Assembly (NCBI RefSeq): GCF_042100115.1
Contig: NC_091277.1
Coordinates: 2,356,001 to 2,420,000 of the forward strand
Source: Alternaria dauci
Lineage: Eukaryota; Ascomycota; Dothideomycetes; Pleosporales; Pleosporaceae
Direction of reading: 5' to 3'
DNA: 64,000 nucleotides
How positions within the stretch are numbered: the stretch's first letter is position 1; every line of letters starts with the position of its first letter. The notes beneath the pieces are model-generated. The model ran no database searches, was not told the origin of the DNA, and saw nothing but the letters and a program-made list of their open reading frames with translations. This document shows positions 44,610 to 59,620 of this stretch, one piece after another. The translations under genes were made by a program, and so were the position numbers.

Positions 44610-46319
44610 AGAGCGATCGGAACTGGGAGGGGCCTGTTGTCGGATAGTGTAGATGGACCATTAATGTCTTTTGTCAAGGCTTGTCCAGCGGGCTCGGGTC
44701 AATGTGTACCTTCCGTTCCATGAGCGTTCATGCGGTGTGACAAACATGCACACAAACCACCGCAATCAAGGATCAGGGTGCAATGCGGTGAGCTCATGTC
44801 CACATCGTATAGCTGCGTATCGGCAACGCTTCCCTATGCAGGCGCAAGCGAGCGCAGGCGCCGCGCTGGGAGAAGCTGCAGGTTGCGATTGGGCGGAAAC
44901 GCGCCCGGGCGCATGTGTCCCATGTGTTCGGATCCGCGGGACGCCACGCAAAAGACTCCACACCTTGGGCTTGGCGGCAAAAGGCTCCGCAGGGTGGGCA
45001 GAAAAAAAGGCACGCCGAGATTCTGCTGGCCACGGACCTTTCGGCGCTTCTCTGCTTATCGGAAGGACCATTCCGAGGACAGGTACAGTAGGGCCGGCGA
45101 TGTTCCACAAGAGCAGGAACTTTCACGACGACCCGATGCTGCATGCGTGACCAGAGACCGGTGTAGCGCAGTGTAGCTTGCAGATAGCTCGCAAAGTGTA
45201 TTTGGCATACCATGTTTCAGCGCTGGTGGAGACGTGACCGCACGAGGAAGTTTTAGCAGACTTTCTGGAAGCTAGCCCCACATGCGCCATGCATGTTTCC
45301 CTTTCGCGAGTTTCCAAAGACAAATACCATGACGGATGGCGGCGGATAAATTGGGGAGGGTGGTGGCATGGGCGAATCGAACGGATAGTCGGATGTCGGG
45401 CTATCTCGGTTCCATTGCTCTTTCAGGAACAGGTTTGCAGCACACCATCGAAGCAGCCCGTCGGACTAGCTAAGGGGGAAGCGACTTGTGAGCCCAAAAC
45501 GACGCTCACTTCTCACAAGTCTCGGGACGAGGCCCCCAGTCAGGCGCGCAGAAATCGGAAGATCCACGGAATGTTCCATCTGCTCATTTCCCAATCTTCT
45601 GCCGCCTTCCACCAAAATTCATCGTTGTCAGATCCACCTCTTCACCGTCCATCGTGGTGCTAGCTCTTCCCCCAGGGAACACACTAAGCTGTAGCGCCCC
45701 AAGGCGGGTCTATCTGCGCGACGGGCGACTGCAATATTGATATGATCCTACATACCGCGTGTGGGGCTTGCCGTGTTGATGTTTCATCGCGCTTCATGCG
45801 ATCTTGGGGGCACAGAGTGTGCATCCGAGGAAAAAAAATTGTGATGCGAAATTGTCCGAAGCAAGGCGTCCTTGGAAACGGGTAAGCAACAATGCGGTGA
45901 ACGTGTGGACACGGCTGAAAATGCGATTGCTGCTAGCGTGCAAAACCCAAAGGATCAAGACATGGTCGTCCCTATCAATTCCCGCGAGATCGCGTCTTGC
46001 CGTCATCGACAGCATCGAGCTGCGGCGCGAGCTACTGCATCGGGAAGGGCCCTTGCGGAACAATTGTGATATATCGCCGAAGAATACAGCCTATCGAGAC
46101 CGTGCCGCGAAGTGCCGCGTGTCGTTGGCAATAGTGTCCCGCGTTCGAGGAAGATTGCGAATTGAAGGATGAGCTTGTTCTACCGTGCTTCGCGCGTCTA
46201 GTTGATTGCTGCAAATGGACGCTCTGGTCGTCGAAGGATCGTCTCCCCGGCACCCCCCACCAACGGTGTCTGCAACCACAAAGGATGTGCGAACATGTTT
46301 GGACGAGTCGTGGTCATCA
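44610..46319. other. Convergent intergenic region, 1.7 kb
   Basis: Between the oxygenase gene (+) and the bZIP gene's 3' end (-). Open frames on both strands lack domains and overlap each other. No repeat recognised. Confidence 0.45.
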
Positions 46320-47833
46320 TCAATGCTCAACCTTCATGTTGGACTGGTATGGCTGGTAAATGATATGCTGCCCTTGCTCATTCATCATCTGAGGCTGGCC
46401 GTGCTGGGCGTGCATCATTGGCATCTCGCTACCATGACTCACTTGAGGCGGGTAGCCTTGCTGAGGACCAACGGGGTAGGAGCCATAGGGGGCAGACGTG
46501 TGATGTTGCTGGTGCTGAGGCGGGCCTTGGCCTTGAACCGGCTGGTGATGCATGGGGACGCTCATGTGCCGTTGGTATTCCGAGGCGTGAGGCGAAGGAT
46601 GCGACGTGGGCGTTCCGTAACCGGACATTGGCATAGGCTGCGAGGTGACCATGGAAGCATTCTCAAGAGGGTAGGACATGGCTCGCGCATTGCTCTCCAT
46701 GACATATGGGCTGGGGTATGACATGTTTGGTTGCTCGACCGCGTGGACCGACGCATCCTGCACTGGCATGGAAACTTGATGGTGCTGCTGCTGCTGCTGC
46801 TGCTGCTGTTGCTGCTGCTGCGGGTGGCCGGGGTGAGGGCTCCAGCGAACTCCTTCGTGCTGTGGCGCTTGAATCTCGCCCATGGCAGGTGGCGTGTCAA
46901 CATGGGGCGAGGAGACGTGGTGGGTGTACGTATGCTGCGACTGCCAGTGTCCCGGTTGAGACACGGGTGTTGCTATTTCGGGTACTGAATGCGCGCTCCT
47001 CGCAGTTCCAGTCGACATTCTCCGCGGTTGGCTGAGCATATGAACCCGATCACTGGGGGAAGGTGCGCCTGCTGTGGTCATGTCAGCCGCTATGCATTGA
47101 TATCACGTCGATTGCAGAAACAAAATCGCTGTTCTCGTCTCGCTTGGGCGTCAAAAGGAAGCCAATGTTACAGATGCTGCACGTCGCTCGATCGAGCCGC
47201 AGACTCGGAAAGCGGGAAATGAGGCAAAAGAAAGACGTGACATGCTGCGAAAAGAGGGTCGGCTGTACCAAAACGGTCGCGGGCCGAGACACCAAAAAGC
47301 AACGACAACGCCCAACGATATTGTGAGTCGAACAATTGGACAGTGCTTTTGCAGAAATGAAATCATTATTACATACCTGCTCCTGATTCTGGGACTCCCA
47401 GAGCCGATACGGCGTGTGATAGACGGGCGCGGAGGACAGAGTTCTCTTGCTCGAGCTCCTCGTTTCTCCGGACAAGGTCCATCATCTTGGTCGACGAGTT
47501 GTTCTCCAATTGCGCAGTGAGATCGCGAACCTGGCGCTCAAGTGTGTCGATGTGGTCCTTTGTCCTTTGACGAATCGCTCGCTGGGCTTCTCGGTCGTTG
47601 GCTCTCTTCCGCTCCAGTTGAGCGGCGGTGAGAGTAGTGACGCTGCGGGTGCCAGCTCTCGACGGTCGCTTCTTTGCACCGGGAGTGAGCTGTCTTGCTT
47701 CTGAGCCAGACGAGTGGCCCTCGTAGGGCGGCGACCTCTTCTGCTGATCCATGTGAGGCGAGTGGTAGCTGGAGGTACTCATGAAGTCACTCCTGTAGGC
47801 GATGGGGTCTCGGTAGTGAAGAATTGAAGTCAT
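46320..47833 (-). CDS. bZIP transcription factor with polyglutamine tract
   Basis: Two exons (47833-47377, 47068-46320; 308-nt intron) give 401 residues. The basic region at about 74-92 is ERKRANDREAQRAIRQRTK, with the bZIP signature N-x3-A-Q-x2-I-R, followed by a leucine zipper with heptads to about 140 (IDTLERQVRDLTAQL, NEELEQENSVLRARL). It is a nuclear DNA-binding regulator. The C-terminal half is His/Gln/Pro/Met-rich, with about 12 consecutive Gln, and probably acts as an activation region. The AQ/IR variant suggests a subgroup other than classic AP-1 or Gcn4; target genes are unknown. The intron ends in a CAGCAG tandem acceptor. The gene has an unusually long empty upstream region (about 4.7 kb). 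Confidence 0.92.
46783..46821. repeat. CTG/CAG microsatellite (polyQ)
   Basis: Thirteen TGC-type triplets with one TGT interruption, read on the minus strand as CAG/CAA codons for about 12 Gln in the bZIP factor. Probably length-variable between strains. Confidence 0.9.
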
Positions 47834-50800
47834 CGAGGATCCGCGAGAGGCGGTGAGAGTATATGCGAAGTCGACGTTGCTATGTCAGCGTGACCCAAAC
47901 GAATGCGGTCCAAGCGTTTGGCAATATCAAGTGCTGTGTGTACGGGCGAAGGGTGCTCCCGGGCTCCCAAGAGGGGAATAATGACGAGGGGTGGAGGATG
48001 GCAGTGAGACGTGTTCCAGAAGGTGAGCACGGAGTGATGTCAGGCAAAGAGGGAATATTATAAACAAAGTCAGGGATGGCGAGACCAAAAGGACGAAGCA
48101 AAACTGGTAGAGAGACAGAATTAATGGTAGCAAGACATGGCTGGCATGAGTCTATAACCTGCTATCAGGTCTGGTGGATAGCGTCTGTCGGGGCCCATGC
48201 ACGGCCCTAGACTAGTGTTGGCATCCTGATCCTGACCCCTGGTGGGTAGCCACACAACGTGGGTTCTGGGGAAATCGTTTCACTTTAGCTTCGACATTAG
48301 CACGAGGCTTGGACGCGCAGTACAGCATACAGTAGCCCACACACTCGTATCAGCTTAGGCTAGCAAAGACCCTTCACGCCATATAAACTCTCAACGGTGG
48401 TGGTGGCACAAGGGCCTAGCAGCAGCATGCCCTGCATCTGGATGCGCGTCGTGCCTCTTCTGGAAGGGCACTACACACAGTCGCCTGGGATATTGCACCC
48501 CACTCTAGGTGGCATGGCCGAGTTCCTGCGCAACACGCTTCGGCCCACTTTACGTCGACAGAGAGAGCGTGTGTGAGAGAGGGCAGAAAAGCGCCCGTAG
48601 CTCCACCGCGCGCAAAGGGTCTCCGGAGGCGCATAACATGGGCAGACAAGGTCCTGATGTCGCCATGACCGCTTGCCAGTCAGGTAGCTGGTCGTGTTTG
48701 CGGACCGTAGCGAGGTTTGGATGGCAGGTAAGCAGACACGGACAAAATGTGACGTTTGAGAAGCGTATGGCGTGGGCTCCTGCAGAGTAGGTGAAGGCGA
48801 TGCTAGGAAGCCCAGGGGTGACACTGGCCAGGTAAAGGAGCACGCAGACGAGCAGACCCCGGCAGCGCTAAAAGGGTCAGCACGTGGAAGCCCTGCATGC
48901 TGAAAATTAGCCCGAGAATGCCAAGGACTGCACTGGGCCTGTCCTTGGCCGCTTCAGTCGGAGGGCCGGTCGACCGTGTGTATACTACTCCACCAGGGCA
49001 TCGAGCGTCGAGGTCGAGCGTCGAGTGTCGAGCCAGTGGGCTATTGCGAGACGCTCGAGGGTCCGCTGTGGGTCTTGACGTGTATTGAGTGCCAGGGGGG
49101 GTTGCCGCCTCGACAACCACGTCGATCATTGTCGGGACCCAGGCACTTCCCATCCTCCGCACTGGCAGTGAACGAGCGCTGCTGGTAACAGCATAGTTCC
49201 GAGGTAACTCCACCGCACTTGTTTACCTCGAGTACAGGTGACATATCGACTTTGAGCAGTGTTGCCGACACGTGTCTGCCTGCTGTACATGTTCGGTGGA
49301 GACAAACTCTATCGTGGCTTCATGACCTTCAATGTGTTTCATGCCGTGTGCTGGCTATGCATACATGGTACGTCTGTATTCGGCGCCCTGCAGACTAAGC
49401 GCATGCCCGGCACGTGGAAAGATATGGTGAACGCTCCGTCATTCGCTTGGACTGCATTGCCGATAGTCGGACTTGCAGAAATGAGCTGAGGAGCATTGGC
49501 CAGAGAGCGAGAGAGAGTCCGTGATGCGCTCCTCTCCTGGTGCTGCCCGCCGCATGGGAAAGAGGGTGCCAAAAAAAAAAGGCTGTGGCTAATGCTCGTG
49601 CACCACCTCTCACCACGACTACCCGGTGTCTGCTGACGGCCAGTCTCAGCTGCATGACCAACACGACCAAAGCGACAGTGTTTGAGTAATCACCTACTTG
49701 TGTCGAGCTTCAGGTGCTGATGACAGCTCTGGGCGGCACAGTGATCTGCTGCGCTATGCATCACATCCCCCAATAATCGATAAAGCAAAAATCCTCCGAG
49801 CAACCTCACCGCTCCATAGACGCAGGCGTACACGGCGAGGCTACAGCCACTAGACTCGGAATTGCTAGTGCTCGTACCTTGGAGACGCTGCCAGCCGCAA
49901 AGGATACCCTTGGCGCCGATATTGGACGATAGCGAATTTCGGCAGGTGTTTCGAAGATGACAATGATGCACGTCGGCAGCACTAGGCTAAGCTGCCGCGA
50001 GCCGCGAGCCGCGATGAGAGAATGGACCGGAGCGCGCGATCCTGCCCAGTGCATTGCCTCTCGATGGAGAATCTCGGTAAGAAAAAAAAATTGACAGAAT
50101 GCATGTTCGTGGCCAGAGTCGTGGTGGTTTGGAGAGGTGGCCAGGTGGGGAGGCACGAAGGATCCGATTACGCCGCACCACTTGCAACGTTCCGTCTGCT
50201 TGAGGTTAGGCGCGACGTTATTTGACGTCCATCAGGATGATGTGCGTATACATGAGACGGCGACAACTAGATGGCGTCCGAAAACGTACATTCATTTCCA
50301 GCAAACTCCATCCGCCGCCTCAGGTTTCGGTGAAGAGTCGAGGGCCACGGTACGCGTACGGCAAGTCGCGAGCTTAGCTTCATTTCTCCCTCCGTCCATG
50401 CCTGATGCTGTCGCCCGCCTCTCGCTTCTCCCTTGCACCCAACCCAGGGCTATCTAGCGTCAATACTTTGCCCGTCCATGCAAACTTCTAGCGTCACCGC
50501 CGTCACTTCTCTACACAGTTAGGGAGTGGCTGGCATGATGCCACTCTCGATTCCCTTTGCCATCGACGCCATCGGGGAAGCTATCCCGATGCAACCTGTC
50601 AAACACTCTCCCAACAGAACAGCGCCGCAGTCATCCTGCCGAACCTCCATCGTCATGACGGCTGCGAAAATCTGAAACCAGCCGTTACTAACACAAGTGT
50701 ATGGATGGGCCTAACCTGAGCCTTCCCCACACGTAGCTGCCCGAACGTTGATCTTCGCCGCATTCACTGGCATGCAGTATCAGGGTGCAGCGCACGCGTC

Positions 50801-52539
50801 CAAGTGTGCTTGATCTCGACTCTCGAGCGTCGCCGTCCACCATGTAGCGGTGAAATGGACATGGCATTTCTTCCGACTCCGTCTAGCTCCGCGTTCGTCC
50901 CCCCTTCGGACCCGGCGCAGTGCAGTGGCACGCATCCGTGCAGCGTGGCCCGGAGCGGCAGATCAGTTTCTGCAGTGCAACCACCCTCATCTGTCAGATC
51001 TCAGCTGCCGTGTCACCACCAGGAACCAAACACTCGAGTTAGCAGGTACCAAGGCGTCGCACTGGTTCGTTCGCTAGACCTGTCTTACTCGTAAGATGCC
51101 TTGCGGCTGCAGGCAAACTTAGTTCATCCATTCCCAAGGGCCCTTCAACCCAGGCCTGACTCCAGGACACCTTGTCGACGTGGGCCCGTTCGCGATTGCG
51201 CAAGCAGACCTGCGTCGGCCGGATCAAATGGTGTCCGAAACATGAGCATTATCCATCACTCAGGTGCCGGTTCCAAAGCAAGGCCAGGCGCCAAACTGTC
51301 ACAGACGGACGGTTCGTCATGACGCTATCTTTCGCTACCAGACCTGGGATCTCTCCTTCCGTCTGTTTCTGATAATCAGCCGACATTCTCCCACGACCTG
51401 AAGGAGCGCTGCTAAAGTCCAACTTTGTCCCATCCCAAACCCCACAGGACCAGAAAGTCCGCTAGCGGCCACCAACTTTTGGTGACAAACACAACCCCTA
51501 TCCTGAAACATGCTTAGTTGAATATTAGAGTTCACGGGTCTACCCAACAAAGGTTGCCCCACATGCTCTAACCACACCATTGTGATCTCTCCTAGCCTCG
51601 CTAACGCTACAATATCGCGCCCTCCCTCACCGATCACGCTTTCACGATTCGCGCCAAGCGAGCGTGTTGCGCCATCCAGAGTCTTCGAGGCTTCTAGCTC
51701 TGCGGCTAGAAGGGAGAAAGATGGCAATGGCGTAACCCTTTGCCATTGAGGCATTGGTGGGTCTTCCTCACAATTACAATTCTCCTTTCGCTCTCGGTTC
51801 TCAACAAGAGCGAGTGCGGTTATAGAATCGCTGGGCCATAACTAATCCTGTTTTATTGCTTTTTTTTTGGAGGGGTGGTCTGATTTGTATGTAATATGCA
51901 AATGCGGGGTTGCATTTCTGGGGCTGAAAAAGTGGCGTACTTTTTGACTTTGATGGTCGAATTGGTGTAGACAAACAGGCGGAGAGCAAGACGCGGTAGT
52001 TTACTCAACACCGATCGTCAGCGACACCTCCAGCTTGTGTTTAGTTAATTCATGGCCCAACCGTGACACCATCACAGCCACTCAACCAAACTTTTTAGAC
52101 GCTACGTTCGGGCACCACGGTACCAGTGATCTTAGCATGTCGATTAAGAGTTCATTCAAAACGTCGGAAGCAAAATCGCGAGGATGACACGGGAGATACA
52201 CAACCATCATCCCGGCGGTCATGACCACCCCCCAGCCTAAGATGGCGCAATGCTCCGAATCTAAGATAGCATCTTTGCGCCTCCGAGATCCATCTAGAAA
52301 AAAAGAGAGGGTCGCACATATTTCCGCAGCGGGTAATTGGCAAGGACATGCGATGCATGCCACATCGTCCCGCATCCACGTCTACCTGCCACATGGTCCC
52401 ACATCCACATCTGCATGCCACATCCATGACGCTAGAAAAGTCCTAGATTGTAAACCCCTCGCCCATACCGACGTTGATTTGATGGCCTGCGCATCCGACC
52501 TGCAGCCCTTGTACGCCACACCCGTTGTTCGACCGGAAT
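47834..52539. other. Gene desert of 4.7 kb upstream of the bZIP gene
   Basis: Both flanking genes are on the minus strand. No frame on either strand shows a domain or convincing splice structure. Short A-runs lie near 49570 and 50085, and a GTCGAG-type short repeat near 49000-49030. The minus-strand ORF at 51335-51754 (139 codons) has no recognised domain. Part of this region is probably the extended promoter and leader of the bZIP gene. Confidence 0.45.
52359..52428. repeat. Imperfect tandem repeat, 29-nt unit x 2.4
   Basis: Unit 52359-52387 and unit 52388-52416 match at most positions, then a partial third copy begins (GCCACATCCATG). Both full units start GCCACAT and contain a TCC-GCATCCAC-like core. 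Several differences are G-to-A, as expected from transition decay. It lies 110 bp downstream of the GH1 stop codon. Confidence 0.8.
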
Positions 52540-54471
<1,932 letters not shown>

Positions 54472-55341
54472 GGCGGTTTCGGAGTCAAGCAGCAAGTATG
54501 CTTAAGCTGACAATTCGGAAGAAGATCAGAAAGCTGCCTGCAGCAGCAGGACACCTATACTTCATATACGTGGACACAGAAATGGCTGCGGAGAACGTCC
54601 CGCCGTAACCGTCCTCGCGCGTTGACAAAGCCGTGACAGACGCGCCGTAAGACACATGAGGAATTTGTTACGACTCCGTCCAGCTCAAGCGGGCTGTAGT
54701 CGATTTCCCCGTGTCGTCAATGGCTCCTTCGCCCACTGGCCCCGCACATAGTCACGATCACTTGAGTGTTAGAGCTCCATCCCACATGACGAAGCTACAC
54801 TTTTACGTCGATTCTGCCCGCGAGGGTCTACAATGACCAGGGCGGTCAGTGGGACTACGGGCCGCCGATTCAGCCTGCCTATTAACCTGCTAGGCGCGGC
54901 GCGAAGTCATCTTGGGCAGAGGCGATGCGTGGAGGAGTGGGATGGCGGGGTACTGGGCAAGTTGGAGCCGCTGTTTTCCTCCCGGCCACTGCCAGCTAAC
55001 ATTATGCGTCGAAGAGTGCGTTCCTCGTCTTCTCATTCGTGAACCTCGGAGCTGATGACGATGCAAGATGGAGATGTCGGAAACGATGCTCTACATGTAG
55101 TGGTAGTTGCGACACAGGTGGGTTGCACGAGCTCATAGAAGGCGCTATGCCCCATTCAGAAGAGCTTCCGAAGGTACAGTATCTTCTGTCGAGAGCTTCA
55201 GCTTCACGACTCTGTCGGAACCACAGTGAAGTCTGGTGCAATCTCGGCACACGCATCAGTATATAATGGGTGGCTGCTGGGGGTGAACAGGACTATGATA
55301 CAGCATTGAGACAGTCGAACAATCCCAAACGAACTCCCACG
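54472..55341. other. Divergent promoter region, 0.87 kb
   Basis: Between the GH1 gene (-) and the DUF1479 gene (+). No gene or clear element noted. Confidence 0.45.
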
Positions 55342-56914
55342 ATGATGCTCTCCGCGCTTCGAACCATTCGATCTCCGGCGAGACGCGCCACAGCACAACT
55401 GCGCGCCGTTGCGACACAGGCCCAGAAGCGCGCAGGCGACATATCCGATGCTTTCGCATCGCTCTCGGGACAGGAGTTTAAGCCTCTGACGTCCGAATAT
55501 GCTGACCTCAAAAGCCGTCTGATCCGGGGACACGAGAGCGAAGTACGGGAATCCTGGGAACGCCTCCTTCGCACACTTCGCGACGAGATTCCGTTCATTG
55601 TTGAGCAAGGCAGCAAAGTCATCCCAGAGATTGACTTCAAGGACATTGATAATGCACCGGAGTCGTTTAGCAACGAGCTGCGCAAAAGAGGTGTCGCAGT
55701 TGTTAGGAATGTCGTGCCCGAGCAGGAAGCGCTGCAGTGGAAGGAAGATTTGAGAGAGTATGTCCGCCAGAATCCTCAGACAAAGGGTAAGACATGCGCA
55801 TCTTTGTGAGATGAATGCCACTGACCATTTCATAGCTTTCCCCGCCGATAACCCTCAAGTGTTTGAATTGTATTGGTCGCGCACCCAAATCCTCGCTCGC
55901 GGTAATCCGAACCTTCTAAAGACGCAAGCCTTCCTCATGTCGTACTGGCACAGCCTCAACCCACACATCCCACTCTCCACCAAACACCCGATAAGCTACG
56001 CAGATCGCTTGCGCATGCGCCTACCGGGTGACGCCAAATTCGCACTAGGACCACATGTCGACGGCGGCAGTGTAGAACGCTGGTCCGAGGAAGGATACGG
56101 GCTCGGAAAAGTCTACGACTCGGTCTGGAAGGGACACTGGGAAGACTTTGACCCCTGGGAAGCCAGCTGTCGTCTTCCTGTCGTCTCCGACCTCCACCAA
56201 GGCGTCGGAGCATGCAGCGCATTCCGCATGTTCCAAGGCTGGCTGTCGCTCTCTACTACTGGACCCTTTGAGGGTACACTGTTAGTCAACCCGCTTTTGG
56301 CGAAAGCAACTGCGTACTACCTCCTCCGACCCTTCTTCTCTCCCAAACGAGGCGTAGACCCCGGTGCGCAGACGACCTCCGAAGCCGTCACCAACTCGGC
56401 GGATTTCCTTGCGTCGGACAACTGGGAGATGGATGCAACACAGAACGCATGGGTGCATGGCGCAACACCAGGTCATGGTCAGGAGCTCTCGCACCTCCTG
56501 CATCCGCATCTCAACCTGCAGAAGTCGATGATCCATATGCCGACGGTCAGGCCTGGCGACTACGTCGTATGGCATTGCGACACCATTCACAGTGTAGACA
56601 AGACGCATGCAGGCAAGTCTGATTCCAGCGTGCTGTACATCCCGGCTTGCCCAATGACAGAGGATAACGCCAACTACCTTGTCCGGCAGCGCCAGAACTT
56701 TGTCAATGGAACTCCGAGTCCGGACTTTGGTGGTGGTATCGGTGAGAGCGAGCATGTTGGGCGTATCAAGGCTGAGGACATGCATGCTTTGGTCGGTGAT
56801 GAGGGCTGCCGGGCTATGGGGTTGCAAGAGTGGGACAGCGATGCGGCCGGACTTGGCCCTGGTGAGAGAGTTATTCTGGATCGGGCGAACAAGATTCTGG
56901 GATTTTACGATTAG
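55342..56914 (+). CDS. DUF1479 protein (YbiU-like, 2OG-oxygenase fold)
   Basis: Two exons (55342-55786, 55836-56914; 49-nt intron) give 507 residues. Residues 1-30 are Arg/Ala-rich with few acids (MMLSALRTIRSPARRATAQL), like a mitochondrial targeting peptide. The rest matches DUF1479: ELRKRGVAVVRNVVPEQEAL, then FELYWSRTQILARGNPNLL, the metal-site-like LGPHVDGGSVERW, and a distal His in PGDYVVWHCDTIHSVD. The fold is that of Fe(II)/2-oxoglutarate oxygenases; the substrate is unknown. An in-frame second ATG follows the first directly. Divergent from the GH1 gene. Confidence 0.9.
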
Positions 56915-57863
56915 CTATGATGAATGATGAATGATTACTCTCGGGTTGATCCAGGAATGTGTCATTACGAAAACGGGAATCGTGCCTTCTCAAGGTTGTT
57001 CGTCCATGCCATGTTATCTTGGCGTTTGTTGGAAAGGGGAGTCATGATGGAGGGAAGAGCGCATCATTTTGTTTACAACTCACCAAGGTCACATTTCATT
57101 TCCTATTCCTATGCCGCAAGGATGGATTTCAGCGAGGCTATGGCTGACCGATACGGGAAATTGAAACCTCTGTACACGCTTTGGATAGTGTTGCGAAGCC
57201 ACTACCGGCCTGATTGGAGGAGTCGTCGCCCCTAGGATCAACTGGAATTCACATCATGAGATCGTCTGAATCTTGACTTGGATCAACGAGATGCGAAGGC
57301 GAAGGCGAGAAATCATGTCGATGTCCGGCATCACTTGGGGATCTCCTTTGAGCGTTCCTTCCTGCCTTCTTTCCTGCCTTCCGCACTTTGAGTCATCCAG
57401 CTCCCAGGATACCCGGTTCACCTTCTTCCAATCAACTTACGCTCTAAAGATGTTTACCACAGAAGCAGTTTGATGTTCGCCGTTGAAAATGTGACTGGTT
57501 TCGGTCAATAACTGCATCTGACTCTCCTGCCTTTCTGTCCTCGATGCACTCTTCGACAAACGGCGAGGGTCCGCTATTCCACCTAAAGCCGTGCGTGTAA
57601 AGCAGAGACGAAGAACTCACCTTCATCTGGTCACTCACCTCCACCTGGTCTCTCACCTTCCGCACCAACAACAGTCCCCTCACTTTCCTCTACTTCCACT
57701 CTTTGCTGTCAGCAAACGTCGCCCGCCCATCCACATACTCGACTTTACTCGTTTCGGGGGCTACTCAGGTAGTCGCCAAACTGGTGAGTCCTTGCCGCTC
57801 GCTGCAATGGCGAACTCTTCATTGAATACTCGCTGACCACAACAGCGCCAGCCCGCCACGACG
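56915..57863. other. Intergenic, 0.95 kb
   Basis: Spacer between two plus-strand loci. CT-rich leader-like sequence precedes 57864, with repeated CACCT(C/T) motifs near 57620-57660. No gene seen. Confidence 0.45.
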
Positions 57864-59620
57864 ATGCAGATCCCGAAGCAGGTCTCGAGTCCGGCGAATC
57901 CCAACGAGCCTTCCTTCCTGAACCTTCCGGCCGAGATTCGCAACCATGTTTACGAGCTCTTGTTCACGCGTGATGGGCCTGTCTTACTCTACAATGCCAA
58001 AGCATATCACGCCTTTCCACCGGAATATGCCCATAACGATGACGAATGGAGCCAGTCGATAGAGGCCTTTGACGATGAGTACGAGAAAGAGATCATGCAC
58101 GGTCAGCTCTTCGTCCACAATTTCCAGAAAGTCACTCCGGCTCTCCTCGTATGTCGGCAGGTATACGCTGAAGCAGTCGGATACCTATACAGCAACAATA
58201 CCTTCATGATCTCGCGCCCACTCTATCGCCATGACACGAAAAACGGCGATTTTCTGGCCTACAGCGACGATTATTACCTTGTAACGAACTACGTGGCTCA
58301 GTGGCTGCAGGGTCTGGGCTCTCAACTCAAACTTCTGACCAGGGTACAAATAGATGCCGGTGCTTTGTGTCCTGATCGGTGTTTCAAACAATCGGGATGT
58401 ATACCTGTTCTGCAGCTTTTACGGCTACTATGGAAGCATCCCTATCTTATAAATGTTGTTGAGTTCACCCAGAGAGAGCCGACAAAGCGCGAGCAAGCTG
58501 AGGTTGGCGATATCCATCATTTCAGAGAAGCATATGAGATGAAACGCGCCGACATTTACAAAGCATTCTGATCGCAATCAGTGCTCAAGATGTCTTAGAC
58601 TTAAAACGCTACGCTGGTACGAACCTGCTGGTCAACAAGGTCACTCTTAGCTCGTATCTGGATAAAGGCCGTGTTACTGGACCAAACCTAAATTGGACTT
58701 TCGAAGCTTCGGAACATCAAGCTGTGAGATGGGCTGAGGCAGACCAGTCTTCTCTCAGCCTCGAAAGCCTGCCATGCCGCCTAGTAAACAAGATTCTCGG
58801 TCTCGTCATGTTTCCAACTCATCAAATTGTACTTGATCTTGACCTACGTACAATACGTGGCTTCAACCCAGTATTCTTTCATCTGAGTCGTACGCTCAGG
58901 TTGGTTGCTACACACCCTCCAATACCACATGATACGAGCATTGTTGTTAGGAAGAGCATCAGCACCACGAATACGGATCTCAAGAACTTCGCCGCCGCCC
59001 TGATGCCGTACAAATCAAATGGATTAGGACGCAGACACCCGACGTATTGGTTTCCTTTCGGGTACATACTCCCCTACCGTTCACGTACAAGCATCGTCCT
59101 TTACTTCGATATCGCCACTGCCACCTCCCTGAAGGAATTCCGTGTCAATATCAAGGACTTTGTTCCTGCATTGAGCCACCGCTACTTTCCTCTCGAGGCA
59201 AAATTTCGCTTCGTCCTCAAGTGTCCTTGGATAAAATCTATACACCACGAGGAAGCCGCAGTTTCAGCGGCAGAATTACTACCAAGCCTCTTCCTGCTCT
59301 TAGCCGATTTCATGCAACAATGGCCTTCATACATGAGCAAGATCCATGACAGTGAACTTCCTGATATCTGGCTTAATGGACATGGAGTCCTCCTTTTTGC
59401 GTCCTACCCAGCAAGCTCACACTCTCCGGGACATCGTGTGGAGTATGCGCATGGCCATTTGACACGTACCGAGATACGCGACCGAGGATACCGAATGGCA
59501 TTAACGTTCGATCCGGCTAGGGATCTCAAACGCTGTAAGGGAATGCTGAGGCAATATTGGACGAAGATACTTGACATCTGTTATGGCGACAGGATGTATA
59601 GGAGAGCATGGAGAACATGA
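57864..59620 (+). pseudogene. 2EXR-domain family gene with a frameshift
   Basis: Frame 1 (57864-58571) starts MQIPKQVSSPANPNEPSF and carries LNLPAEIRNHVYELLF, the 2EXR signature, then ALLVCRQVYAEAVGYLYSNN and ends ADIYKAF-stop. A second frame, shifted by -1, continues without a break from about 58560: LIAISAQDVLDLKRYAGTN, then LSLESLPCRLVNKILGLVMF, and runs to the stop at 59620. Together they make the usual layout of a large Pleosporales family in which a DALNLKRYA-like block follows the N-terminal domain. One missing base near 58566 explains everything; no GT-AG intron with the right phase was found. Either a young pseudogene, a sequencing error or, less likely, a recoding site. Role of the family is unknown. 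Confidence 0.7.

Noticed and set aside
51335..51754. Minus-strand ORF of 139 codons in the gene desert
   Set aside because: No domain and no splice extension; it is within expectation for chance in GC-rich sequence.
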